The notes: a model not told the origin generated them from the sequence alone. A stretch of DNA of 43,769 bases from RQOF01 sp964461135 (GCA_964461135.1 CAYWTB010000035.1:1-43769); one strand, 5' to 3'. Counted from the stretch's first letter, positions 26,890 to 35,386 are shown. A program made the numbers and translations.

Positions 26890-29800
26890 TCAGTCTGTGT
26901 GGATACGAATTGTAGTTATACCAAAGGCCTTAATGGGTACTATGATTTTATGCTCACTAAAGGCTACTTCGTTTAGATTTTCCTCCACTAAGTTTGTCAG
27001 ATATGCCTTCCTTATGTATAAATGGGGCAGGTTGACTGTAGTGATGCCCTCTTGACCTTCGGTTTCGATCAGCCTGATGATAAATCCTTCGTTGTCTTCA
27101 GCTCTTTTTAATGTTAGTATAAGAACATTAGGTTTGTCTACTTGTACAAAAGAAATGTTTCTTTCAAGCAATCCTTCGGTTTTACCATTTACAGTCACTG
27201 GAATTAATGGATTAGAACTCGCCCATCCAAAATCACGCGGGTGGCCTGAATTCCAACCGCCTTCATGTGTTGTAATTGAATAACGAAATAACAGATCACC
27301 TTGCTGCGCAGGTGAAAAGTTTACCCGAAAGTTACTGTCTAACACATAAGCATAAATATGACCATTGGTAAATTTAGTGGGAATGGAATCTATCCATTTA
27401 GTATCTGATGGCATTACACCGATATGTATACCGGGAGAAATGTAACAGGGCCAAAGGCCACCGAATTCCAATAGGTGCGATTCGATGGGAGATAATGTGA
27501 TGCCAATTGTTTCATCACTGACATCGGCCCAATGTTGGACCGCGTAATAACATGTATTTGAACCTGGTAATTGGTCTTTTATTGGCTCGATTACTGCATT
27601 TGAACCTTCGTATCGGAAATGAGGATGATTTATTCTAAAGGGAAAAGCAAAATATATTTCCCAAAGTGGTGTATAATCTTTTAATATTCTATTGGCAAAA
27701 TCAATTCGTTTTAATTTATGATAGAGGATAATCTCCTGGGTTATTTGTGGACAACCAACACCGTCACCGAATATTATTATACTGCTATATACAGGACCAT
27801 TTTGTCCTTTACAAATTTTGACATTTTCTATGGTTCGTTGTTCTAAAGTTTTTGCCGACCGTGCTACGAATTGATTCAAGTGATATGGTGCATCTTTATC
27901 GACAAGTTCTCGATCAAGTTTTTTGTCATAAATACTTTCGATTGCACCCTTATGTGGATTAATAACAACTTTGTAGAAACTGTTCTCTAAAATTGTATCA
28001 CTTACCACCATATTGTTGGAATAGACAGTTGTTTTTTTTGCGGGTAATAGCCAATATGTTTTATATCCCAGTGCAGGAATATTTTCTGCCACAAAAACTA
28101 AATCAAAAAGTTCTGGCTTATCAAACTGTCCCATAGCAAATCGTTGACCGGCATATGGGACAAGGGATCGTGGTCCATTTATTTCATAAATTTGATAGGT
28201 TATTTTTTGCCCGGTTTCTTCATCAACCATATCAAATGGAATTTTTTGATCAAAACTGGGCAACCGAACAATGTCTGTTCTCGAATAAGAAAGGGAATTA
28301 AATACAACAATAAAAGGGCCATTTTCATTCAACTTAATTGATTTAGCAATTTGGTCAAGGCTAGAACTTAAGATTGATTCCGTTAGCCCCGCTGCTTTAA
28401 GGGCAAAGTGGCTTTTATCATTCCAATTCCAATCTTGTATTGTACCGGACGGATTTGCCATTCCCCAGGTGTGTTCGTCATAGAGAAGCATATTATCATA
28501 AGCCTGTTGAATTCTTTTTGCCGGATACGGATAACCACAAACTTCCGAAGCGATGGTAGCAAACTTTTCTGCAGAAATTAATCTATCATGGGTGATGCGA
28601 TTAATGCCCGTCTCTTGAGCTGTTGACATGACCCCACGAACATAATCAGTATGAGGCAATTCACCACGATACACACGTATATCTTGGCATTGTTTTTCCA
28701 GCTCCTTAAAAAACATTGAGCTTGTTGCTATGATGAGTTTGGGATATGCCCATTTATTATTCCATTCTCTGGCAATAAGGCTTGGCAGTATGTTTGGAGG
28801 TTCATTATCGTAACAACCATACGTACCATATCTCACCACGGAAAATTGGTATCCGTTTTCCTCCATCTTTTTTAGCTTCTCGGGAAGGTTTTTTAATGCG
28901 TCTTCATAAGATTCCGGACGCCAGCACCCGTAGCATCCAACACCACCCGTACTTCCATAATAGAATAGTACTGATTCACCATCTGGTCCTTCCCAGCGGA
29001 ATGCTTCGGGCTGGCGACCATGTGGTAACATAACCGATTCATCCCAAAACAGATGAATATCGTTTCCATCTTTATCTAAGTAATAAGCAGCCTCATCTTC
29101 TTTAAAGAAAACGCCGTAATTGGGCATACCTCCATAGAAATACTTTACACCAGCCCCGGCCAGTACTGTAGGGATGCCCCAACTTAAACCGGGAACATCT
29201 GTGATCGAACCAACACCTATAGTTATGCCGTACTCCCGCTTTAATCGGAATGCTGGATACATCAATCTTATTAATTCCTCATGGCCACACAGTCCAGTTA
29301 TCTCATTACCGAGAAACGCATGGGTTTCAATTCTGCCTTCTTTAATGTATTTTTTAAGTTTTTCTATGATCTCGTGTGACCGGTTTTCGATAAAGTGTTG
29401 TATCGACCAGGCTTGCTCCGCTGTATATCGGTACTTTGATTCTTTGGGGAAATCATTGGTCTCCTCACAGAAACGCAATACGTCATCATAAAAGTTATCA
29501 TGCTTAATTAAAATGTTTTCAATTTCATCAGTAAATCCCAAATCATGGTGAGAAATGGGAACCATAAATACCTTCCAATGTCGCTGAGGCTGCCATTTTA
29601 TTTTCTTATGATCCCATATTGTTGCGTCGGTTTTGAGAATAAATTCGGCCGTGGTTGGTTTCTTGATGTCCGGAACATAGATATTAAAATTTGAATTGCC
29701 CTTCTTCACCTTGTCTAAAGTTGACGATTGTTCCCAAGCGCCAATTTTGACATGGAGTTGGCTTTTTGTTGATTCAGAAATATTGGCAATAGTGATTTTT

Positions 29801-30162
29801 ACCAATTGTAAAAGTTGCCCGTGGTCCCTTACAAATAGTGCGGTAGGTTCAATACTTATAAAATGCATAGGAGGTGTAGTTCTTGAGGTATCTCTTGTTG
29901 CAGTAATATTTTTATTTGCTTTGGGATTCATAAATGCATTTAAAAGCTCTCCTGCCCCCAAAGTGGTATCATTCAAATATATTTTATCTGAATTGATACT
30001 ACCACAAACAGAAGAATCAATTTTACAATTTCCAAGAATTAACTTTTCTTCAACACATTGAGTCGGTTGACTGTACCGTAATGTATTGTCTGATTGTGCA
30101 AAAGTCAATCTACCTCCGATTAGGATCCAAAAAAATGTAAAAATAATGATATTGGATTTCAT
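26890..30162 (-). CDS. Exported GH38 alpha-mannosidase
   Basis: A 1090-residue glycoside hydrolase family 38 enzyme with a signal peptide ending near FAQ (residue ~23). The N-terminal ~190 residues are an extra beta-rich region of unknown role. The catalytic domain begins with SHHDLGF (zinc ligands His205 and Asp207). The nucleophile fits Asp322 in ITDVPGLSWG, and a later zinc His sits in YDEHTWG. The C-terminal half is the beta-sandwich region usual for the family. GH38 enzymes remove alpha-linked mannose, for example from N-glycans. No T9SS sorting domain is visible, so it is probably periplasmic or released. Its G+C in sampled blocks is 35-47%, above the flanking genes, which hints at a different history. 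It converges with the catabolic operon and follows the carbonic-anhydrase-like gene by 84 bases. Confidence 0.92.
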   Translation of the reverse strand: MKSNIIIFTFFWILIGGRLTFAQSDNTLRYSQPTQCVEEKLILGNCKIDSSVCGSINSDKIYLNDTTLGAGELLNAFMNPKANKNITATRDTSRTTPPMHFISIEPTALFVRDHGQLLQLVKITIANISESTKSQLHVKIGAWEQSSTLDKVKKGNSNFNIYVPDIKKPTTAEFILKTDATIWDHKKIKWQPQRHWKVFMVPISHHDLGFTDEIENILIKHDNFYDDVLRFCEETNDFPKESKYRYTAEQAWSIQHFIENRSHEIIEKLKKYIKEGRIETHAFLGNEITGLCGHEELIRLMYPAFRLKREYGITIGVGSITDVPGLSWGIPTVLAGAGVKYFYGGMPNYGVFFKEDEAAYYLDKDGNDIHLFWDESVMLPHGRQPEAFRWEGPDGESVLFYYGSTGGVGCYGCWRPESYEDALKNLPEKLKKMEENGYQFSVVRYGTYGCYDNEPPNILPSLIAREWNNKWAYPKLIIATSSMFFKELEKQCQDIRVYRGELPHTDYVRGVMSTAQETGINRITHDRLISAEKFATIASEVCGYPYPAKRIQQAYDNMLLYDEHTWGMANPSGTIQDWNWNDKSHFALKAAGLTESILSSSLDQIAKSIKLNENGPFIVVFNSLSYSRTDIVRLPSFDQKIPFDMVDEETGQKITYQIYEINGPRSLVPYAGQRFAMGQFDKPELFDLVFVAENIPALGYKTYWLLPAKKTTVYSNNMVVSDTILENSFYKVVINPHKGAIESIYDKKLDRELVDKDAPYHLNQFVARSAKTLEQRTIENVKICKGQNGPVYSSIIIFGDGVGCPQITQEIILYHKLKRIDFANRILKDYTPLWEIYFAFPFRINHPHFRYEGSNAVIEPIKDQLPGSNTCYYAVQHWADVSDETIGITLSPIESHLLEFGGLWPCYISPGIHIGVMPSDTKWIDSIPTKFTNGHIYAYVLDSNFRVNFSPAQQGDLLFRYSITTHEGGWNSGHPRDFGWASSNPLIPVTVNGKTEGLLERNISFVQVDKPNVLILTLKRAEDNEGFIIRLIETEGQEGITTVNLPHLYIRKAYLTNLVEENLNEVAFSEHKIIVPIKAFGITTIRIHTD

Positions 30163-30246
30163 ATGTTTACCTAATTGGTTTTATTAATGGTCATTCTATT
30201 TTATTATATTTTAAGTATAACGCATGATGGCTATAGTGTCTATGTT

Positions 30247-30981
30247 TTAATTATTTACGTATAATTTTACCCTGGAAGTTTGAGATATTTCTTCTAAGTT
30301 TATGATGTAAACATTCAAGTCTTTAAAAATAAAATCTTCTATACTATAAATCCAGCTATGCAACGCCAATTCCTTTCCAGATTTCCATGCACTCTGAACA
30401 ATTATTGTTTGACATATATGTACTGCCTGCTTAACGAAATTGAATTCACAGAATAAATTGATTTTTTCTTTTTTATTTTGAAGTGCGTCAATTTTTACTT
30501 GAGGATAACGATAAATATCTTTAATATTTCTAAACCAATTGTCGATTAATCCATTTTCGCTATTATCCATAGCTGCTTTAATGCCTTCGCACGCAGAATG
30601 GCCAAAAACACTAATATATATTACTTTTAATACTTCTATGGTGTATTGATTAACTGACAAACAGTTTAGGTCTGTATGGATGACCATATTCGCAATATTA
30701 TGGTGGACAAATATATCACCTAGCAGCATATCCACAATTGCATTTGCTGGTATCTTACCATTATAAATTGGAGGAATATTCAAATCGATTATTCCTTCAC
30801 AATCTAAATCAACTAAACATTCAATTGTATCATTATGATATGGATTTGAAATAAATGCCAAAGACGTATCAGCAAAGGATATCAAATTTTCAAATAAAAA
30901 TTTAGTTAGAGGGCCATTTCTATTATTTACTAATTTAATTCCCAGTATTGAAAACGTTCCATTTCGAATCGAATGTATCAA
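30247..30981 (-). CDS. Degenerate beta-carbonic-anhydrase homologue
   Basis: The C-terminal ~170 of 244 residues align clearly with beta-carbonic anhydrases: PANAIVDMLLGDIFVHHNIAN, DLNCLSVNQYTIEVLKV, FGHSACEGIKAAM, GLIDNWFRNIKDIYR and AWKSGKELALHSWIY. The zinc-ligand pair His128 and Cys131 is kept, but the first ligand and catalytic dyad are gone: where the family has CSDSR just before VPAN, this protein reads IYNGK (Ile72, Asn74, Lys76). The N-terminal 65 residues do not look like the family. It is either a pseudoenzyme or a decaying copy whose frame is still open. The start is poorly defined (TTG 30981, no good ribosome site; the frame is open to 31017). Low G+C matches the left island. Confidence 0.75.
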   Translation of the reverse strand: MIHSIRNGTFSILGIKLVNNRNGPLTKFLFENLISFADTSLAFISNPYHNDTIECLVDLDCEGIIDLNIPPIYNGKIPANAIVDMLLGDIFVHHNIANMVIHTDLNCLSVNQYTIEVLKVIYISVFGHSACEGIKAAMDNSENGLIDNWFRNIKDIYRYPQVKIDALQNKKEKINLFCEFNFVKQAVHICQTIIVQSAWKSGKELALHSWIYSIEDFIFKDLNVYIINLEEISQTSRVKLYVNN

Positions 30982-31019
30982 AATATCTGGTGAATAATTT
31001 TTATTAATGTAAAAGGTTT

Positions 31020-31078
31020 AATGTCCAACGTCAATTATTTTCTACCTTCAATGGGAATTTAAATTGGCATTGGACATT
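31020..31078. repeat. 17-bp inverted repeat near composition boundary
   Basis: Bases 31020-31036 are the inverse complement of 31062-31078 at 15 of 17 positions (one of the two differences would be a G-U pair in RNA), with a 25-base spacer. It lies in the divergent gap between the carbonic-anhydrase-like gene and the helicase gene, just before the rise in G+C. It could be an operator, a hairpin, or the remains of a small mobile element. Confidence 0.6.
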
Positions 31079-31139
31079 CAGATAATATTCATAATATTCA
31101 GCTATCTTTACTTTATCTAATCAATTTTTCAGAAATCCG

Positions 31140-31504
31140 GACTGTTTGAACTGCTTTTTTAATGCGGTGGACAGGAAGGATAATTAGCAAGCGGGAAATT
31201 GAAGCGTTTCTTACCGTCCCGTCTGGCCGCCGGACAGGCGAACGATAGTGAGACGGGAATTGCACAGCGGGAAGCGCATGGCGCATATCGCACAGCGGAA
31301 GGCGGGAAGCCCTTATCCCTTATCCTTTATCCTTTTTCCTTGAGCCTTCAGTTTCCGGTCTCCGGCCTCCGGTATCCCGCCTTTCCCCTTTGGCTTGAAA
31401 TACCCGTCTAAAAAATAAACCATGAAAGTTTTTGTTTATATTGTATTAAATTGTAAGGCTTTACTAAAATATTTAGCGTTATTTATTTTACAGATTGGAT
31501 AAGT
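31140..31504. other. GC-rich repeat-like spacer and helicase leader
   Basis: No credible gene is seen here. It marks the change from AT-rich to GC-richer DNA. A 7-bp inverted pair, CCCGTCT (31218-31224) and AGACGGG (31251-31257), could form a hairpin. A run of degenerate 7-bp units (CCTTATC, CCTTATC, CTTTATC, CTTTTTC) occupies 31311-31338. The last ~90 bases are AT-rich and must carry the helicase promoter and 5' leader. A 70-codon reading frame here runs through the repeats and is judged spurious. Confidence 0.5.
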
Positions 31505-33091
31505 ATGAACAGGTTAGAAAATTTTGCCAGTATGGGAATCTCTCCCAATATACTGGATGCTCTATATAAAAAGGGTTTTGAAGAGCCAACCCCCATCCAG
31601 GAACAGATCATTCCCCGTCTTCTTAAGGGAAATCAGGATTTGGTGGGTCAGGCCCAGACCGGCACCGGTAAAACAGCTGCTTTCGCAATCCCCCTGCTGG
31701 AAAAGTTGCAGGACAGATGCAATCATGTTCAGGTACTGGTTCTGGTGCCGACTCGCGAGCTGGCGATTCAGGTAGCGGAGGAAATAAACTCACTTAAAGG
31801 TGAAAAACAGCTGCGGATTGCACCTATCTATGGCGGGCAGTCCATTGAACTGCAATTGAAAAAGTTGAAAAGGGGAGTGGACCTGGTGGTGGGGACTCCC
31901 GGTCGCGTTCTGGATCATCTGGAGCGGCGAACTCTGAATCTGCTGCAGGTTTCCCATGTGGTGCTGGATGAAGCCGATGAAATGCTCAACATGGGATTTA
32001 TTGAAGATGTGAAGAAGATCCTCAGTCTCACCAATTCGAACCGTACCACCCTGCTGTTTTCAGCCACCATGCCGAGGGAGATTGTTGCCATAGCCCGCAC
32101 TTACATGAAAGGCTATGAACAGATTACCATTCAGCCGGAACAGCCCACCGTTGCCCTCACGGATCAGATTTATTTCGAGGTGAGGGAAGCGGATAAATTC
32201 GAGGCGCTTTGCCGGATTATTGATATAGAGGAAGATTTTTACGGGCTGGTATTCTGCCGGACCAAGATAGATACCGCCAATGTAGCCAGCCATCTCATGG
32301 ATCGCGGTTATGATGCGGCGGCTTTGCACGGGGATCTTACCCAGCCTCAGCGCGAACAGATCCTGCGTCAATTCAGGAGCAAACGGATTTCCATTCTGGT
32401 TGCAACGGATGTAGCGGCGAGGGGCCTGGATGTACAACAGCTGACACATGTCATCAACTATGCTGTTCCGCAAGATCCGGATGCCTATGTGCACCGTATC
32501 GGCCGTACCGGGCGGGCCGGACGCGAAGGGACGGCTATTACCTTTGTGACGCCTCAGGAATATCTCAAGCTGAAGAGCATCAAAAAGGGAGCACGGACCG
32601 CCATCCGCAGGGAAACCATACCCCAAGTAAAGGACATTATCGCGGCAAAAAAAACACGCATAAAAAAGGAAATTAAAAACCTGAGCAACAATGGGGTCAA
32701 CGGCGAATTCCTGCAGCTGGCGCGTGAACTCCTGTCGGAAAACCTGCCGGAAAAAGCTGTGGCAGCGTTATTGAAATATTCCTTTGCAAATGAACTTGAT
32801 CCCGGTACCTATAACGAGATCCGGGATGTCTATCCTCCCATTCAGGGGCAGACACGCCTGTTCGTGGCCATGGGCAAGAAAGACCGCTTAACTCCCCACA
32901 AGCTGGTAAATTTAATCCAGACCAGAGCCCGCATAGATCAGAAAAAAATTGATGATGTACAGGTGATGGAAACCTACTCGTTTATTACCGTACCTTTCCG
33001 GGAAGCCGAAAAAATATTAAAAACCTTTAAACAGGAACGCCGGGGGCGGCGTCCGATTGTGGAGCGGGCGCAGAAAGAAAAGAAGGGATAA
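31505..33091 (+). CDS. deaD: DEAD-box ATP-dependent RNA helicase (DeaD/CsdA type)
   Basis: A 528-residue RNA helicase with all family motifs: Q-motif GFEEPTPIQ, motif I AQTGTGKT (50-57), Ia PTRELA, motif II DEAD (155-158), motif III SAT, ATDVAARGLDV and motif VI HRIGRTGRAGREG. The C-terminus has a DbpA-like RNA-binding domain (LFVAMGKKDRLTPHKLVNLI) and a short basic tail. Such proteins remodel rRNA and mRNA structure, often in the cold and during ribosome assembly. No strong ribosome site precedes the ATG. G+C is much higher than in the genes to its left, in keeping with a core-genome gene. The symbol is a family-level assignment. Confidence 0.95.
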   Translation: MNRLENFASMGISPNILDALYKKGFEEPTPIQEQIIPRLLKGNQDLVGQAQTGTGKTAAFAIPLLEKLQDRCNHVQVLVLVPTRELAIQVAEEINSLKGEKQLRIAPIYGGQSIELQLKKLKRGVDLVVGTPGRVLDHLERRTLNLLQVSHVVLDEADEMLNMGFIEDVKKILSLTNSNRTTLLFSATMPREIVAIARTYMKGYEQITIQPEQPTVALTDQIYFEVREADKFEALCRIIDIEEDFYGLVFCRTKIDTANVASHLMDRGYDAAALHGDLTQPQREQILRQFRSKRISILVATDVAARGLDVQQLTHVINYAVPQDPDAYVHRIGRTGRAGREGTAITFVTPQEYLKLKSIKKGARTAIRRETIPQVKDIIAAKKTRIKKEIKNLSNNGVNGEFLQLARELLSENLPEKAVAALLKYSFANELDPGTYNEIRDVYPPIQGQTRLFVAMGKKDRLTPHKLVNLIQTRARIDQKKIDDVQVMETYSFITVPFREAEKILKTFKQERRGRRPIVERAQKEKKG

Positions 33092-33106
33092 ACTGAATTA
33101 ATAAAA

Positions 33107-33135
33107 GAAAGGCGGAACCTTCAGGTCCGCCTTTC
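33107..33135 (+). terminator. Hairpin terminator of the helicase gene
   Basis: GAAAGGCGGAACC and GGTCCGCCTTTC pair through a 12-bp stem with one bulged A and a TTCA loop, 15 bases after the stop. The following T-run is only three bases, so termination may be Rho-assisted. Confidence 0.6.
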
Positions 33136-33608
33136 GCGCAGGGAGTGGTGTGTAATGCGGATAGACACCCCCCTTCTGGATCGTCTTTTTTTTACCGGAA
33201 TTTCAATCCCCCGCTGCTTCTGACTGATCACAGGTACAAAGCAGATCCGGTATTCCCGCTGGTGACGGATCTCTTTATGGTTTTTTTAACCGTTTCAGGG
33301 ATCGCCCCCAGGTCAGTAATGCCTCCCGCAATTAATCCACTTTATTATAATTTTCCCGATTGTCTTCAACCGTAATAGGTCCGGGAAAACAAAAGAAAAA
33401 TGAGGGAAATCCATTAAATGCTGCCAGAACACCACTCATCAATTCCGCTTCTATATTGCTTTTCCTTTCCTCACCTGTCCGGAATCTGATCACAGTCCAA
33501 AGGTATCATACAACCGGCATTTTTATGCCATTGCTGTTTCTACGGGACATTTTGCAATTTGTTACTTTGCGACTGGTACATGTTGGAAAGCGGAAACCGA
33601 AAAGGCAA

Positions 33609-33650
33609 GATTAAGGATTAAGGATGAAAGATTAAGGATGAAAGATTAAG
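33609..33650. repeat. Tandem 7-bp repeat array, left arm
   Basis: Six consecutive 7-base units: GATTAAG, GATTAAG, GATGAAA, GATTAAG, GATGAAA, GATTAAG. The same units occur in inverse orientation at 33834-33861, so the two arrays could pair over a ~183-base spacer. Confidence 0.85.
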
Positions 33651-33833
33651 GGGAAAAAAGAGTTAGCATTAAGCACATAGTGTTGAAATAGTATTAAAAA
33701 AGTAAAGAAATAAATGTTTTTTTGAATTCGTGGAAATTCCCGTTTAAAGCCCGTAAGGAGCCCTACCTGCTGCAGGCAGCCGAGCAGTCCGGGCAGGTTT
33801 GTAATTCCCGTCACTTCCCTGTGCCGGACAGTC

Positions 33834-33861
33834 CTTAATCCTTAATCCTTCATCCTTAATC
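33834..33861. repeat. Tandem 7-bp repeat array, right arm (inverted)
   Basis: Four 7-base units, CTTAATC, CTTAATC, CTTCATC, CTTAATC, the reverse complement of the array at 33609-33650. It lies 68 bases past the 3' end of the sensor kinase gene, on whose transcript it could fold with the left arm. Confidence 0.85.
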
Positions 33862-33928
33862 CTGTTTTTATGCCTACTGCTGGCCCCTGCTTTCTGCTTT
33901 ACCCTTTTCCCGCATATGACTGCGGCTG

Positions 33929-35386
33929 TTACAGATCAAAATAGAAACGGGTACCCACATTTACCTGGCTTTCTACCATGATATCGCTGTTGTGCAGTTC
34001 CAGAATTTTCCTGGCAATCGCCAGTCCCAGACCGGTCCCGCCGGGTTTCCGGGCCCTGCTGCGGTCTCCCCGGTAAAATCTCTCAAAGACATGAGGCAGT
34101 TCGTCCCCGGGGATTCCGGGACCGGAATCCGAGATGGTGGTTCGAATACCCTTATTACTGCCGGAGATAACCACCTTAACCGTTCCACGGGCGTGAGTAA
34201 ATTTGAGGGCATTTTCGATAAGATTGGAGAGGGCTCTTTCAATTAATCCGATATCCGCATTTACCATAACCGGTTGAGAGGGCATAACGGAATCCAAATG
34301 AACGCCGGCGTTTTCTGCCTGGGGCTGGAATTTAAGCACCACGTCCTGCACCAGTTCGGCCATGGAAAAGCTCTCCGCCCTGGGCTGAATCTGGCGGGCA
34401 TCCAGCTTGGATAGCTCAAAAAGTTCTTCCACCAGATGGCCGAGCATCACCGTGTTATTTAAAATAATATTTAAATAATCCGAGCGTTCTTTGACTGAAA
34501 GCGTTTTCTCCTTCATCAGAACGGTCTCAAGGTATCCGCGTATGGAGGCCAGGGGGCTGCGCAGATCGTGGGAGACATTGGCGATCAGCTCACGTCGCAG
34601 GTTATCGGTTCTTTTCAGCTCTTCCATATTGTTCACAATGGTATCTGCCATGGTATTGAATGAATAGCTCAGCCGCCCGATTTCATCATGGGTTGAGACC
34701 GGGATGCGGCGATCCATCTCTCCTTTCTCAAATTCCTGCATCACCAAAGTCATGGCCTTTAACCGCCGGGTGAGTACAAAGAACAATATCAGCCCTGCGA
34801 TACCCGTGAAAACAATGGTCAGAATCAGGCCAATAATCATGGTACGGATAATGAAACTATCCCTCACCATGCCGGCAGCGGTTTCATATTGCTCACTGCC
34901 CAGGATAATGTAAATAAATCCATCCAAATTCCGGCCGATGGTTAGCGGTGCCACGGAGAAAGGTTTGCGGGAGCCCGGCTGTTTGGGATCGTCGCCCAGA
35001 ATCAGTTCCTGTGGGCTGCTGGAAATAAAACGCTGAATCGGTTCGGTATCTACGAATTCCTTCCGGACCTTCTTTTTGGGATCAGCAAAAAATGCCAGGA
35101 TTTTCCCCTGACCGTTCAGTAAATAGATTTCCACTTTGGGATTCATCACCATCATATAATGGATTTTATCTTCTATGGCCGGTAGGGCAAGGGAATCCTT
35201 TAAGAAGGGACTTAGTTCGGCAGCCATATTCCTGGCCAGGGGAAGATTCAGTTTCTGATCTGCCTCATTCATAAAGCGGATGGAGGACCGTACCGATATC
35301 AATATCTGGGCGGCACCCAATACCAGCAGCAACAGCAGAAAAACCACCGATAGTTTAGCATAGAAAGAGTTAAGTAACGTTTTCAT
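33929..35386 (-). CDS. Membrane sensor histidine kinase with HAMP domain
   Basis: A 485-residue sensor kinase of the PhoR/BaeS style. I start it at ATG 35386, which overlaps the stop of the response-regulator gene (ATGA), rather than at an upstream in-frame codon. Membrane segment one is about residues 10-31, a periplasmic sensor spans about 32-178, and segment two about 180-205. A HAMP linker follows (RRLKAM to HDEIGRLSYSFNTM). The phosphoacceptor is His273 in NVSHDLRSPLASI. The ATPase domain has NLIENALKF, SDSGPGIP and GGTGLGLAIARKI. It should phosphorylate the OmpR-type regulator encoded just upstream; the signal is unknown. Confidence 0.95.
   Translation of the reverse strand: MKTLLNSFYAKLSVVFLLLLLVLGAAQILISVRSSIRFMNEADQKLNLPLARNMAAELSPFLKDSLALPAIEDKIHYMMVMNPKVEIYLLNGQGKILAFFADPKKKVRKEFVDTEPIQRFISSSPQELILGDDPKQPGSRKPFSVAPLTIGRNLDGFIYIILGSEQYETAAGMVRDSFIIRTMIIGLILTIVFTGIAGLILFFVLTRRLKAMTLVMQEFEKGEMDRRIPVSTHDEIGRLSYSFNTMADTIVNNMEELKRTDNLRRELIANVSHDLRSPLASIRGYLETVLMKEKTLSVKERSDYLNIILNNTVMLGHLVEELFELSKLDARQIQPRAESFSMAELVQDVVLKFQPQAENAGVHLDSVMPSQPVMVNADIGLIERALSNLIENALKFTHARGTVKVVISGSNKGIRTTISDSGPGIPGDELPHVFERFYRGDRSRARKPGGTGLGLAIARKILELHNSDIMVESQVNVGTRFYFDL

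Larger units (their letters stand above)
33136..33928. other. Gene-poor 790-bp spacer, possibly decayed sequence
   Basis: No intact gene is supported. On the minus strand two adjacent segments in different frames read protein-like for some 50-60 codons (roughly 33,560-33,380 and 33,340-33,190), which could be a decayed gene, but I recognise no family. The right part holds inverted arrays of a 7-bp repeat around a GC-rich core. Short plus-strand frames are not convincing. Confidence 0.4.

Noticed and set aside
31199..31411. Plus-strand 70-codon reading frame before deaD
   Set aside because: It is made of the GC-rich repeat-like spacer and the degenerate 7-bp units, and its translation is low in plausibility.
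31080..31504. Composition boundary considered as a tRNA-linked integration site
   Set aside because: I found no tRNA gene, integrase gene or clear direct-repeat pair here, so a site-specific integration cannot be claimed.
32060..32626. 188-codon reading frame antisense to the helicase gene
   Set aside because: It overlaps conserved DEAD-box motifs on the plus strand and has no family features of its own.
33145..33614. Two overlapping plus-strand reading frames in the spacer after deaD
   Set aside because: They have no ribosome sites or family features, and the opposite strand looks at least as coding-like. They are not annotated as genes.
33609..33861. Repeat arrays considered as a CRISPR array
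   Set aside because: The units are 7 bases long, directly adjacent with no spacers, and occur in inverted pairs. No cas gene is nearby.
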